Virus record (IMG/VR): IMGVR_UViG_3300010430_000024
Location: 1-64,000 of that record
Strand: one strand, 5' to 3'
DNA: 64,000 nt
Origin: a virus
In this document: piece by piece, positions 18,997-28,522 of the stretch
How the letters are laid out: every line of letters starts with the position of its first letter
Position numbering within the stretch: position 1 is the stretch's first letter
The notes under the pieces: model-generated
Databases searched by the model: none
What the model saw: only the letters and a program-made list of their open reading frames with translations
What the model was told of the DNA's origin: nothing
Made by a program: the position numbers and the translations under genes

Positions 18997-20652
18997 TTAT
19001 CCTCTTTGACCTCCGTACATGCGAACAGGCTTGTTCACATGATTCATCAGGTTGTCGTTGTCATCATCATCGTCCAAGAAGTCAGCACTCCACTTCTTCC
19101 TCAACCACAGCATTGCCATGGTGCAGGTGTCTACCAAGTCGTCATGATCATCTGCCGGGAAGTTACCACACTGGGAAATCACTTCGCTTGCCCAGTTGCG
19201 CTTCACGTAGAAGACGCAACCACGCTCTAACACAAGAGACGCAGCGTGCGCTCGCACGAACTTCGAGTCAGTGACTTTGATTCGCGCTACGGGGAGGTTC
19301 GCACGCCGCATTTCCTGCGCCAAAGAGTGACCGGATGCCTTCTTCTCGATCAGCACCTTATCGGGTTTCCATAGCTCAGCAGCCTGCATTGCATTGTCAC
19401 GCAACTCAGGGAACTCCATGCGTTTGTTCAGTCGCTCCAGCATGATCAGGCACAGTCGTGTCTGTCCTTTGTATTGTGCTGTCCACGGCAACTTCGGATT
19501 GAGCCGCTCTTCGTACTCGAACACGCCCCACGTGGTCCGGGCACTGTAGTCATGCTCTTCATCCTCTTCAAATGCGGTGTCGTATGACTGGATGATCATG
19601 GACAGCTCTGGCAACTCTGGCTCTACCCACTCGCGCCAGTGATGCTCTTTCATGATGTTGCCGCCCTTGGCTGACGGGTTCTGCTGAATCTGTGACTCGA
19701 AGCCTCGCTCGGTCAGCTCCATGGAGAGCTTCGCCATCTCTTCAGGACCGAAGCGATCCTCTTGCAGTAGGTCGTTCTCCACCTTACGTGGATCAGTGAA
19801 GATCAACTGCTCTTTGCGTAGCGGCGCTATGTGATCACCAAAGGTCCAGATTTCAGGATCAGCAGGGATGACTCTCTTGCTCTCCTTCTTCGCCTTGGTG
19901 ATGCAGCGAGTCTTCGGCATGAAGTAACCGGGAAGGTTGAGGTGCACCCACCCACCAGTTGAGAGTACATGCCCCGGAAGGTCTTGGTGATGACCCCGCT
20001 GTGCGATGATCACGCGACCGAGCTTCTTCATGTCGTTGCCACGTGTTGACATGGTGTCTCGCCACCAGTCGATTACGCCTGCGCGGATCGTGTCGGAGTT
20101 GATCTCTTTCATGTTGTGAGCGTCATCCACTACGATGCGATCACCACCCTCACCCGTTGCAGTACCACCTACTGATGTCGCCAGTCGGTAGCCGTAGTAA
20201 TCGTTATCGAACCTGCCCTTCTGGTTGAGGTCGCTCGACAACTGATAGCAATCCCCGAAACGCTCCTGATACCAAGGCGACTGTATTAAGCGGCGACACT
20301 TCACGCTGTCTCGAATCGTCAGGGACGATGCGTACGTTGCAAACAGCCACTGTGTTGATGGGTTCCATGTCCATTCCCAAGCAGGCCACATGACAGCCAC
20401 GACCGTGGACTTCGAGTGTCGTGGTGGGATGTTGATCACGAGGTCATCGATATCACCCAGTGATACATACGTGAGGTGCTCACAGATGGCATCGATGTGC
20501 CAGCCGCTCTTGAATTCCTTGCCCGGTTCAACCACGTGCCATGCTTCAGCGACGAACCTCTTCAGGTCTCGCTTCATCTCTTCAGCCTGTGCCCACGTCC
20601 ACAGTCGTGAGGCTGAGTGCTGGTCTATATCTTGTGGGAGAATTTCAATCAT
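18997..20652 (-). CDS. Terminase large subunit
   Basis: A 551-residue packaging motor. The ATPase domain shows a Walker A variant (IPPRHSKSTVVAV, about residues 76-88) and a Walker B segment (DRIVVDDAHN). The nuclease domain shows acidic positions in SYDTAFEEDEEHDYSA, a conserved LIEKKASG block and a C-terminal DDHDDLVDT. Length is normal for the family. Unusually, the small subunit is not adjacent but at 35207-35824. Confidence 0.9.
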   Translation of the reverse strand: MIEILPQDIDQHSASRLWTWAQAEEMKRDLKRFVAEAWHVVEPGKEFKSGWHIDAICEHLTYVSLGDIDDLVINIPPRHSKSTVVAVMWPAWEWTWNPSTQWLFATYASSLTIRDSVKCRRLIQSPWYQERFGDCYQLSSDLNQKGRFDNDYYGYRLATSVGGTATGEGGDRIVVDDAHNMKEINSDTIRAGVIDWWRDTMSTRGNDMKKLGRVIIAQRGHHQDLPGHVLSTGGWVHLNLPGYFMPKTRCITKAKKESKRVIPADPEIWTFGDHIAPLRKEQLIFTDPRKVENDLLQEDRFGPEEMAKLSMELTERGFESQIQQNPSAKGGNIMKEHHWREWVEPELPELSMIIQSYDTAFEEDEEHDYSARTTWGVFEYEERLNPKLPWTAQYKGQTRLCLIMLERLNKRMEFPELRDNAMQAAELWKPDKVLIEKKASGHSLAQEMRRANLPVARIKVTDSKFVRAHAASLVLERGCVFYVKRNWASEVISQCGNFPADDHDDLVDTCTMAMLWLRKKWSADFLDDDDDNDNLMNHVNKPVRMYGGQRG

Positions 20653-21455
20653 GTTCGCAAACTGAAGAACTTCGCGACCGTCAACAGACGACGCACGACG
20701 AACTCTCCGAATGAACTGGTAACTGTGTGAGCTGAGATCAGGGCATCCCAGACGGCTGCTGCCTGAGCATCTGCTGTGGTCTGTGCAAGGATCGCTGCGA
20801 TGTCAGCTTCGAGATCAGGTAAGCCTGCAATCGTTCCTGATGACGATAGCGTCACCACCACCTGCGTGAAGGCAGTCGGTGAGATTGCATTGGTGGGAAC
20901 CAAGAGCGTGTCCAGCCCTACCACGTTGCCACCCTGTACCGTCATCTGCTCGACATTGAAGACGTGATAGAAGTCACCGAACTGGAAAGAGTTGTCGATG
21001 CCGTTCACCAGCGTCTTCGTGGTCAGTGTGTTCAGGTCATCAACTGCTATGACATCAGCGATGCTTCGGTCTGTGAAGTTGATCACCAGTGAGCCACGAT
21101 CAACACCAGCAGTAACGAAGTCAGCTGCCGTATCAACGAAGGTGATCTCTCCCTGTAGTGTTGGTGCGCCTGATGCGGTGGTTACCGTACCAGTCTCAGC
21201 AGGTGTGGTACGTGCCTCGAATGCCAGCTTCAGGTCTTGCTCTGACAGGGTGATGTCAACCAGCTTGCCACCACCAAGGTCATCCTTGCCGCCTGCGCTA
21301 ATCAGGAATGGGTGCGACATAGCCTGAAAGGATGACTCGAACGGACGTGTGGTATCGACGTAATCCTGCACCAGCAATTCTACTGATGGTGAGGCGACCT
21401 CTGCGACCCTTGGGGATCGTCTTAGATCATACGTTACGTCCGTTCGTGTGGTCAT
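20649..21455 (-). CDS. Structural protein with a shared beta-domain
   Basis: A 268-residue protein. After an N-terminal block with LLVQDYVDTTRPFE comes a domain of the form FVDTAADFVTAGVDRGS...IADVIAVDDLNTL...FQFGDFYHVF. The same pattern recurs near the C-terminus of the 851-residue product at 22031-24586 (ADFVTDGVNPGM...VSRTDLNTL). The C-terminus is helical. It couples to its neighbours by ATGA overlaps. Probably a virion or fibre-attachment protein. Confidence 0.55.
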   Translation of the reverse strand: MTTRTDVTYDLRRSPRVAEVASPSVELLVQDYVDTTRPFESSFQAMSHPFLISAGGKDDLGGGKLVDITLSEQDLKLAFEARTTPAETGTVTTASGAPTLQGEITFVDTAADFVTAGVDRGSLVINFTDRSIADVIAVDDLNTLTTKTLVNGIDNSFQFGDFYHVFNVEQMTVQGGNVVGLDTLLVPTNAISPTAFTQVVVTLSSSGTIAGLPDLEADIAAILAQTTADAQAAAVWDALISAHTVTSSFGEFVVRRLLTVAKFFSLRT

Positions 21456-22015
21456 GATCCTTCTGCTACTGCTCCCAGTTTTGCCAGCTCTTTGTCACGC
21501 TGCCTGCACAGTGCTAAGCACTCACTGAACTCCTTGATGCTCGCGTCCTCTGCAACGATGACTGCCTTGCAACGCTCGATGCCCTCATTGTTCTGGATGA
21601 TCTGCTTCCTCATGGCCTTCACGTCGTATGGTGGGAACTTCTTCTTCAGCTCTCTGATGCCATCGTCACGAACCTGTGCCGTTATACCGTTAGAGCCTTG
21701 TCCTTTTTCCAGCTTGTAAATCTCATCATCACGGTGCTGGCACATCCTGATCTGACCGTCGTACTCACTGGTCATTGTGTTGAGCTGACTCATGGTCGTC
21801 TGCATTCGCTTCTTGTTGTCTTCGCACTCATGGATGCGAGAGACCAAGTAGTCAATGCGGTGTGTCGGGTACTCCGCATTGACTGTCTCGATTGCATGTA
21901 ACCGTTCAGCCTTAATGGCCTCTGGCAACTGTGCCTTCGCCTCATTACCCAGACCAAGGGGCAGCTCATCAATCCTCTGCCCCTTGATGCGGATACTATC
22001 TACGCCTTTACTCAT
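21452..22015 (-). CDS. Coiled-coil protein, unknown
   Basis: A 187-residue, charged, predominantly helical protein (AIETVNAEYPTHRIDYLVSR, then IRELKKKFPPYDVKAMRKQI) with Cys-containing helices near the C-terminus. Long heptad regions suggest a rod or trimerisation element. It lies between two large structural genes. It may be a chaperone or linker for fibres; this is a guess from context. Confidence 0.5.
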   Translation of the reverse strand: MSKGVDSIRIKGQRIDELPLGLGNEAKAQLPEAIKAERLHAIETVNAEYPTHRIDYLVSRIHECEDNKKRMQTTMSQLNTMTSEYDGQIRMCQHRDDEIYKLEKGQGSNGITAQVRDDGIRELKKKFPPYDVKAMRKQIIQNNEGIERCKAVIVAEDASIKEFSECLALCRQRDKELAKLGAVAEGS

Positions 22016-22030
22016 ACCCCTGTCTCCTGA

Positions 22031-24586
22031 TTACGTGGCGATTGTGTCTAGCTGCCTTACAACGGTCACTGCACCACCACTGGCTGTTACTTCTGCGTTC
22101 TGCGTGAATGGCAGGATCACCTTGCCCTGCCTGACGTTCACTACAGTGTCGAACACTGTTGATTGTACGAACGTGTTACTGGTCGTCGCACCTGTTGCTT
22201 CTACATCGAGAATCAAGTCGTACACAGTGTCGCTCGTGTCGTATGCCTGAATCGTCTCGTTGATGGTGTACGCCTCGCCAGAATCAGCGAGACCTCCAGC
22301 ACCGTATACCAGCCTGATCACCAGCGTGTTGAGGTCAGTCCTGCTCACCACTTCAAAGGTTGAGCTGCCAACAGACGCGAAGTGAATCAACATGCCCGGA
22401 TTCACACCGTCAGTTACAAAGTCAGCAGTCGAGTCTTCGAGCAACGTATCTGTCGTACCTGTCGTGGTTGAGCTTGGAGTGACCGGATGCAAGACGAATG
22501 AACCACCTGCGCCTGTCACCCTGCTGTCGTACTCGTAGCGATGCTCTTCCTGCTCATCAACTGCGACCACTCGAACGTAACCAGCGGTTGGCACTTCGGT
22601 ATCGACCGTGCCAGTGATCAGCAGAGTCGTTGCAGATATTCCCGTCGCTGCCATGCCACCGAACTGATCCTTATCGATGATGCCATCAACACCTGTGTCG
22701 CGAGCCACCAGCACCCTGTCGAGGGCCGCTGTATTCGAGACGATGAATGACACGGTATTCGGGCTAACCCGTTGCGTACCGTTGTCATCGATCAGCGTGT
22801 ATGCCTGCGTGTCGTTGTCGTGCTGTCCTGTGTACAGGATGCCGCGACTTCCGAACAACTGAGTACCTGTGAACGTGCCGAATGGTGAGCCTTTGTTACT
22901 CGATGGGAAGTTCTGAATTGCCCCACCAGCGCCACCAGTGTCTGCATTAACCGTGTCACCACCAGTCGTATCAGTCAGCAGGTCATTGTCAGCGATGCCA
23001 TCAAGTGACGTTTGCTGATCGGTGACCATGATGTAGTTCTGCAACGTGCCTTCACCTGCTGCTGTTGCATTCACACCAAGCACTCGTGCTGTGTAGCCAC
23101 CCTGCCCGGTGATGTCATCACCCTGAGTGAATGTGCCTGACTCAGTGACGGTCCAGACCTGCGCCTCGATGCCGTGATACTGCTCACCATCAACAGAGCA
23201 AGCCACCGTGTCCCAGAACGTGTTGTCCTGTCCACGTCGCGTCACATACTTGATGCGCTCGTAGACATCGGCTACTGCGACACCGTTGGCACCCGGACCC
23301 TGTGCATCAATCGTCACCGAGTACGGCTCGGTTGTGCCTGATCCATCATGGTCGGACAGCACATGACCGATGGTAATAGTCACTGTGCCACCGTTGCCTG
23401 CACCCGTCTCAGTCGGTCCACCTACATTCGCTGTCGGTGCGCCGTTGATCGTGCCGTTACGGTTGGCACTGGTGAAGGTGTCAGTCGTGGCAAATGGTGT
23501 GAGGTCTCCTACCTCGTAGTACTCGAACGTACCAGTTGCACCTGAGTCATTGACTGCGGTGACAACGTACGCGCCACCCTCCTTACTGCCAGTCGTGTTG
23601 TCCAGTACATCACCGACAAGCATCGCTGTACCCGTACCTGACTGCCACACACCAGCCCAGTAGCCAGTGGTGTTGTTGATGTCAGGACTGGATGCCAGCG
23701 GCAGAGCTGAAAAGCCACCTGCTGCGACGTTCAGTCGGAAGTTGTCGTACAGGGATGTATACCTGCGAGCGAAGACCTCCAAGTCCTCGTCAGCGATGTC
23801 AACACCCTGTGTTCTGGTACGGACCAGAATGGAGATGATGCCCAGTGCGAGGGTTGGATCGGTTGCCCACCACTGGAACACATTGGTCGCTGAGTCTGCC
23901 AGCTTGATGCGGTTCTGCACCACGTACACCTCGGTAGCTGTTGGAACGCTACCAATCGCCTGAATGGCTGTGTACTTGGTGATGCCGTCAGTCTCACCAG
24001 CGTCTGGTGTGTTCGAGCCTGTACCAGCTGGTGTATCACCTGTGCAACTGATCGTGCCAGTCGTGTCATCGAATGAATCACCCGTTCCCGGTGTCGAGTC
24101 ATCGGGCCTGATCCAGCACACGTTGGTGCCGTCAGGTTCGACCTCGAAGTCGAGTAGCGTACCAGTGTCGCCTGACACTGATGCCACTACCTGCTTGCCG
24201 ATGTCACCAGCCACGAAGTCCGTGACGATGGTGTACGGTTTGCGAATCACGCCGTTGCCGTTGGTGTCTGGCAAGATGACGTTGGTCCAGTCGGCTGTGA
24301 TCGTTCCTTCTTTCAGGAACTCGGTTGACGAACGTGGGATGAAGTACTTGTTCTCCATCGTGAATGCGTTCGGTGTGGTCGGCAGCATGGGGTTTGTGAA
24401 TCCCATGGCCTGAAACGCATCAGCCTCATCAGCAACGGCTGAGTAAAGCTGGAGCGTCGTATAGACGGTTGTGCCTGCGCCTGATGCACGACGTATCATT
24501 CTCATGCCAGCATTTGCGTCAGCACCTACCGTCTCGTCATCAAAGAGGATTTCAAAGTCACCTCCGAGAATGCTGAGTGTAGTCAT
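22031..24586 (-). CDS. Large beta-rich structural protein
   Basis: An 851-residue Thr/Gly/Asp-rich protein starting MTTLSILGGDFEILFDDETV. It contains several beta modules, including a C-terminal ADFVTDGVNPGMLIHF...VSRTDLNTL domain shared with the 268-residue gene nearby. There is no signal peptide. Length, composition and location suggest a fibre or capsid appendage. I do not recognise the family. Confidence 0.55.
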   Translation of the reverse strand: MTTLSILGGDFEILFDDETVGADANAGMRMIRRASGAGTTVYTTLQLYSAVADEADAFQAMGFTNPMLPTTPNAFTMENKYFIPRSSTEFLKEGTITADWTNVILPDTNGNGVIRKPYTIVTDFVAGDIGKQVVASVSGDTGTLLDFEVEPDGTNVCWIRPDDSTPGTGDSFDDTTGTISCTGDTPAGTGSNTPDAGETDGITKYTAIQAIGSVPTATEVYVVQNRIKLADSATNVFQWWATDPTLALGIISILVRTRTQGVDIADEDLEVFARRYTSLYDNFRLNVAAGGFSALPLASSPDINNTTGYWAGVWQSGTGTAMLVGDVLDNTTGSKEGGAYVVTAVNDSGATGTFEYYEVGDLTPFATTDTFTSANRNGTINGAPTANVGGPTETGAGNGGTVTITIGHVLSDHDGSGTTEPYSVTIDAQGPGANGVAVADVYERIKYVTRRGQDNTFWDTVACSVDGEQYHGIEAQVWTVTESGTFTQGDDITGQGGYTARVLGVNATAAGEGTLQNYIMVTDQQTSLDGIADNDLLTDTTGGDTVNADTGGAGGAIQNFPSSNKGSPFGTFTGTQLFGSRGILYTGQHDNDTQAYTLIDDNGTQRVSPNTVSFIVSNTAALDRVLVARDTGVDGIIDKDQFGGMAATGISATTLLITGTVDTEVPTAGYVRVVAVDEQEEHRYEYDSRVTGAGGSFVLHPVTPSSTTTGTTDTLLEDSTADFVTDGVNPGMLIHFASVGSSTFEVVSRTDLNTLVIRLVYGAGGLADSGEAYTINETIQAYDTSDTVYDLILDVEATGATTSNTFVQSTVFDTVVNVRQGKVILPFTQNAEVTASGGAVTVVRQLDTIAT

Positions 24587-24598
24587 TGCGTGTTACTC

Positions 24599-26728
24599 CT
24601 AATCATTTAGTGGATCGAACTTTGCGATGGAGTCCACGGCTTGAGAAAGAGTAGCGGTAAGACCTGATGATGTAATGGTGCGAACAAGTTCGCCCGTTGG
24701 TGGTATGGGGAGATAGCGCGTCACATCTAGCGTGGCACTTCTGCCCAAGGCTTGGTTCGGAGACGATACCGAACCCACCAGCGCCCGTACAAAGAAGAAC
24801 GGACCCTGTGAATTGATGGTCGTGGTAGCCCAGTCACCCGGTGCGGTCCACGACACGATGTTTGATCCTGACACACTGAACGACGATGTGCCATCCGTCA
24901 CGCCAGTCAGTGCTGTCCATGCACCGTTCCAATACTGCCACGTGATGGTGAAGCCTGAGCCTACATCACTGACATACTGCTTCAGTCGCGTGAACTCTTC
25001 CGAGTGACCGTACAGGTACGCATCACCGTTCACTGCTGTGGCTGGAGTCAGTGTCATGTCATCCACGGCATTGCTATTGGATACGGTTGTCTCATCGGTG
25101 AACGCTCCACCATCATCAGCGATGGCAGCGTTACACAGTCCTTGGTTACGCGCCCTGACAAGAACGTCGATTCCAGCACCAAAGGCTGCTTCGTAGTTGA
25201 ATGTGGTGTCGGTCACTTTGCCAGTCGAGTCAGCCAGTCCTTCGAGCAACACATCACCGATAGTTACTGTGCCTAGTGTTTCGTTGGCAATCATGGTCGC
25301 TGCTGTGCCTTCCGCAAGACCATCGATGGTGATCGTGACAGCGTTGTTGATGGTCGGTGCTGTGCCTGAGTCCCTGATGGTGGGCGTAGCACCACCGTTC
25401 TGGATATTGATCGTTACAGCCGCATTAACTGAGATGTACACCTCTGCGTCTGTCGTGGCATCAGCGCCATAGCCGCTGTATGTGAAGTTGTCAAAGTCAT
25501 AGGTGCCTGTCACGCTGATCTCGATGGCGTGACCTGTGCCGTCACTGTTGAACACAGCGCCAGCCACATTGTTACTGTCGCCACTGGTATCCAGTAGCAC
25601 CGCACCGTTGGCATCGGTCGTACCGTTGTACGTCAGGTCCGACATGTTCATGCCGTTCCATATCATCTGGTCACAGTTGTTGAACGTGATCGAATCAGCG
25701 TTCTTGGATGCGTCAACACCCGGCCATGTGATTGCACCGAAGTCCACGAATGAGCTGCCATCAAGAGTGATCTCATCAAAGTCTGCGTTGTCGAAGTAGA
25801 ACTGACAGCGTGTACCAATGCTCTGGTTGGTAACACGTGTCTGCCTGAAGATGTTGGTGCCAGTGGCGTTACCTACCACTCGCATCGGGAAGTGATTGGC
25901 ACCCACTGCGTGTCCACCACCATTGTCACCCACATACAGCCATGTCTCATCAGTGCCAGCGAATGCTGTAGTTGCAGTGCCTGCGTCTCCCCACTCTGTA
26001 GGCACGAAGATATAGTACGTTGAGCCAATGGGGTTCGAGAACATACCAGCACCGACCGTGATGTCATCACCCACCAAGTCAGTCATAGTCTCTGGCGTAC
26101 CTGATGTGCCTCCAGAGATGGTTGCACAGTAACCTGTGGTCGCGCTGGTGCTGTTGGCAAGGTAGTAGATGCCATCGAAGAAGGTGTTCGGGATCGTACC
26201 CTGTCCCTTAATCAGATGGATTGAGCCGTAACCCACCTGCTTGATGATGGTCTGATCAAGCGTGGCTTCAGTACCTGCGTGAGTGTAGAAGTCCACGTTA
26301 TCGGTGCCGGGTGCTGCCACGATAACTGACACATCCAGCTTCATGGTTGAGTACTTCTTCTCGTACGGTAAACCAATAACATCATAGCCAGCCACTGCAT
26401 ACCCGATGACATGGGTGCTGGTGCCATCTGCTGTGTCAGCGAGAACAACCTGAGCGCCGAGTCCTGCAAAATTATCGTGCAGGTTGTCCTTGATCATCAG
26501 GTAGATGGTGGAGTCGGACAGATCAAGGTTGAACGTCGAACCAGCAGCGTCCTGATCGTATGCCAGATACTCCTGTGCGTTGGTAACCTGAAACTGCAAC
26601 GCATTGGTGCCTTCGATGACAACACCAGACTCTGCTGTGTTCGACTGCGGGTCAGCGTTACTGTCCGATGCTACATCAGCAACAGCTTCACAATCTTGGA
26701 GTTGGGTTCTGTTATCAGCGAGTGCCAT
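24599..26728 (-). CDS. Large beta-rich structural protein
   Basis: A 709-residue protein of mostly beta-helix-like repeats (NCDQMIWNGMNMSDLTYNGT, then TINIQNGGATPTIRDSGT) flanked by a conserved N-terminal EAVADVAS region. The C-terminal part contains an Ig-like block with WQYWNGAW. It is adjacent to the 851-residue protein and likely part of the same appendage. Polysaccharide-binding or depolymerase activity is possible for beta-helix proteins, but no catalytic motif is seen. Confidence 0.55.
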   Translation of the reverse strand: MALADNRTQLQDCEAVADVASDSNADPQSNTAESGVVIEGTNALQFQVTNAQEYLAYDQDAAGSTFNLDLSDSTIYLMIKDNLHDNFAGLGAQVVLADTADGTSTHVIGYAVAGYDVIGLPYEKKYSTMKLDVSVIVAAPGTDNVDFYTHAGTEATLDQTIIKQVGYGSIHLIKGQGTIPNTFFDGIYYLANSTSATTGYCATISGGTSGTPETMTDLVGDDITVGAGMFSNPIGSTYYIFVPTEWGDAGTATTAFAGTDETWLYVGDNGGGHAVGANHFPMRVVGNATGTNIFRQTRVTNQSIGTRCQFYFDNADFDEITLDGSSFVDFGAITWPGVDASKNADSITFNNCDQMIWNGMNMSDLTYNGTTDANGAVLLDTSGDSNNVAGAVFNSDGTGHAIEISVTGTYDFDNFTYSGYGADATTDAEVYISVNAAVTINIQNGGATPTIRDSGTAPTINNAVTITIDGLAEGTAATMIANETLGTVTIGDVLLEGLADSTGKVTDTTFNYEAAFGAGIDVLVRARNQGLCNAAIADDGGAFTDETTVSNSNAVDDMTLTPATAVNGDAYLYGHSEEFTRLKQYVSDVGSGFTITWQYWNGAWTALTGVTDGTSSFSVSGSNIVSWTAPGDWATTTINSQGPFFFVRALVGSVSSPNQALGRSATLDVTRYLPIPPTGELVRTITSSGLTATLSQAVDSIAKFDPLND

Positions 26729-27139
26729 CTACTGACCCCACCTGACTGCTAACGCGATGGCTGCTGCATTGCATCCATAGAGGTGAGCCTTGGTTGGTCC
26801 AGCCTCAGTGCTGATGCTGTAGGTCTCATTGACTCGTGCGTGTTCCATGTTGTTCATAGCAGTGTTGCCCACCACGATCACGATGTCCTCATCCTGTGGT
26901 ATGGCAGACACCGGGTTGTAACCTGTTGGCTCAAGGAAGACTCGTGTACCCGGACCAGCACTAAGCAGTGCCGTCATCATGTTGTCGCACTGCATGAAGG
27001 CGTAGTTATCCATCGACTCAACCACAGGCGTGAAGATGAAGTTGTCAACCTTGAATGATCCCTTCAGTTGTCGCCACAGCTGCCACTCCACTTCAGGTGG
27101 CATCTGCGTGGTCTCCCATCGTGCGACGACCGTGATCAC
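26729..27139 (-). CDS. Conserved phage protein, possible SPOUT-like fold
   Basis: A 136-residue protein from a GTG at 27139 that overlaps the stop of the upstream small gene (GTGA). The C-terminal half runs EDIVIVVGNTAMNNMEHA, then LYGCNAAAIALAVRW. This is the order seen at the knotted site of SPOUT RNA methyltransferases, where a Gly-rich strand and a final helix form the SAM pocket. That link is tentative; the key catalytic residues are not clear. It sits among fibre genes. Confidence 0.5.
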   Translation of the reverse strand: MITVVARWETTQMPPEVEWQLWRQLKGSFKVDNFIFTPVVESMDNYAFMQCDNMMTALLSAGPGTRVFLEPTGYNPVSAIPQDEDIVIVVGNTAMNNMEHARVNETYSISTEAGPTKAHLYGCNAAAIALAVRWGQ

Positions 27140-27309
27140 CTATTCAGGTCATCCGACATTGGCTTGCGTGCCTTCGGTCTATTGCGACCGGGATGTGCTC
27201 CACCCGGACCTGAATCACCCGGCTTGCCCGGTGTGGTTATCTTCTTCGGCTTTGTCTTTGCTCGCTCTGGTTTAGCCCAGTCGCGCCGCTGTCTGCTCAT
27301 GTTGCTCAT
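27136..27309 (-). CDS. Small basic protein
   Basis: A 57-residue gene beginning MSNMSRQRRDWAKPERAK with SD GGAG six bases before the ATG at 27309. It is very Lys/Arg/Pro/Gly-rich and has no hydrophobic core, so it is probably disordered and nucleic-acid- or protein-binding. The stop overlaps the next start (GTGA). Support is the SD and coupling; function unknown. Confidence 0.55.
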   Translation of the reverse strand: MSNMSRQRRDWAKPERAKTKPKKITTPGKPGDSGPGGAHPGRNRPKARKPMSDDLNR

Positions 27310-27318
27310 CTGCTGCTC

Positions 27319-27939
27319 CTATGAGTACGACAGGCTTAGCCTGTTGTCCCAGATGTTATCGAAGTTATCGTTGCCATCAGCAAACACGATAGCGATGTCA
27401 CCGTCTGACTGCATGGTCAGTCGTGAGATGCGCCATGATGCTGCTGATGTGAGTACACCGGGGAGTGCGTCACCACGGTAGGTCACCTCTGGAAATACAG
27501 AGGGGTCAATGGTGTCTGATCGAGTTGTTAGTGCCAAGCTGCCCGGACTCCCTTGCAAGACCCATGACCCAGTGACCTTGAGATAGATGTCACCGTTGTC
27601 TGCGTCAGTGTAGACATCTCCATCGCTACCCAGACCAGCGCCCGGTGCGCCGTTGCCAACGTAGTGAGTATTGCCATCAGCGCCGTCCTGACCACTAACT
27701 CCTGCTGGACCAGCCGCACCATCAGCACCATCTTCTCCCTGCTCACCCTGTGGGCCGCGTGGTGGCGTGTCTGATATGAGACCTTCTTCGTACCCTTCCT
27801 CATAGGCTGTCCACGAGCCACGGACCACTGATGCGTCGTAAGGGTTGTCGCGAGGACGACCAAACAAGGCATCGTTGAAGCCGTGGTCGAATGCGATCTT
27901 GCGTTGTCCAGAATATGCCAATGACTGTTCCCAATACAC
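27319..27939 (-). CDS. Collagen-like repeat protein, fibre candidate
   Basis: A 206-residue protein from a GTG at 27939. After a helical N-terminus (AFDHGFNDALFGRPRDNPYD) there are collagen-like Gly-X-Y triplets, GPQGEQGEDGADGAAGPAG, followed by a small beta domain with DVYTDADNGDIYLKVTGSWV. Collagen triplets in phage proteins form trimeric fibre shafts, and the DNGDIYLK-type tip is common in phage tail fibres. Upstream, a perfect GGGCAGC/GCTGCCC hairpin (27943-27962) sits just before the start codon. Confidence 0.6.
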   Translation of the reverse strand: MYWEQSLAYSGQRKIAFDHGFNDALFGRPRDNPYDASVVRGSWTAYEEGYEEGLISDTPPRGPQGEQGEDGADGAAGPAGVSGQDGADGNTHYVGNGAPGAGLGSDGDVYTDADNGDIYLKVTGSWVLQGSPGSLALTTRSDTIDPSVFPEVTYRGDALPGVLTSAASWRISRLTMQSDGDIAIVFADGNDNFDNIWDNRLSLSYS

Positions 27940-28090
27940 ATAGGGCAGCGGTTAAGCTGCCCCTGTTTGTTTGAGTCGCCACCTGTGGCAGGGACTAGGT
28001 GTTGATGGCTCAGCACCGTGCGCTATTCGTTACTGATTACTGACCGCGCTTGATCGCCATCGTTGTGAATCTTATACCATCAGCTGCTAA

Positions 28091-28213
28091 TCAGCCAGTC
28101 TTCTTCTTTGACTTCTTCTTGGTCTTCTTTTTGGTGGTAGCCGTACCAGCTGATTGCTTAGCACGCAGCTCTTGGAGTTTGCGCCTCTGCGCCATGAAGG
28201 GTGTCTCGCTCAT
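28091..28213 (-). CDS. Small Lys-rich protein
   Basis: A 40-residue reading frame from the ATG at 28213, beginning MSETPFMAQRRKLQELRAK and ending in a run of Lys-rich residues (KKKTKKKSKKKTG). It is too short for family assignment. Its tight place between two genes on the same strand, with five bases to the next one, supports it. Possibly DNA-binding; unknown. Confidence 0.45.
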   Translation of the reverse strand: MSETPFMAQRRKLQELRAKQSAGTATTKKKTKKKSKKKTG

Positions 28214-28217
28214 AGTG

Positions 28218-28421
28218 TTAGTTCCATGTGATTAGCCCCTGTCGTAGATCATCGACCTCTTGCGCGGTCAATCCGAATGGTTCAGTTGTATTCCACGAGT
28301 GGTGGCGCAGCTCGAAGTGAGTGCCACAGTTGACGACCATGATGCTGTCACCCTCGTTCGGGCACAGTCGGTACACATCCACAGTGCCCGTCAGCTCATC
28401 GATTCCATCTTTGTTGCTCAT
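28218..28421 (-). CDS. Hypothetical protein
   Basis: About 67 residues. I chose the ATG at 28421 because it has GAGG six bases upstream; the frame is open further but without a good site. It begins MSNKDGIDELTGTVDVYRL and ends TAQEVDDLRQGLITWN. The middle is beta-rich (SIMVVNCGTHFELRHH). Unrecognised. It lies in the accessory block between the Lys-rich gene and the Tat-signal genes. Confidence 0.5.
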   Translation of the reverse strand: MSNKDGIDELTGTVDVYRLCPNEGDSIMVVNCGTHFELRHHSWNTTEPFGLTAQEVDDLRQGLITWN

Positions 28422-28522
28422 GCGGTGCCTCGTCATACTATGCACCCCTGCAACGCCACTGTAACGCTTAGACGGGACAATGCAACTCCATATCGTCTTC
28501 AGTACCAACCTTACACCAACCA

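Noticed and set aside
27943-27962. Terminator for the collagen-like gene's upstream region
   Set aside because: The GGGCAGC/GCTGCCC hairpin has no T-run on the minus strand and sits at the start codon; it is more likely a translation-control hairpin or chance.
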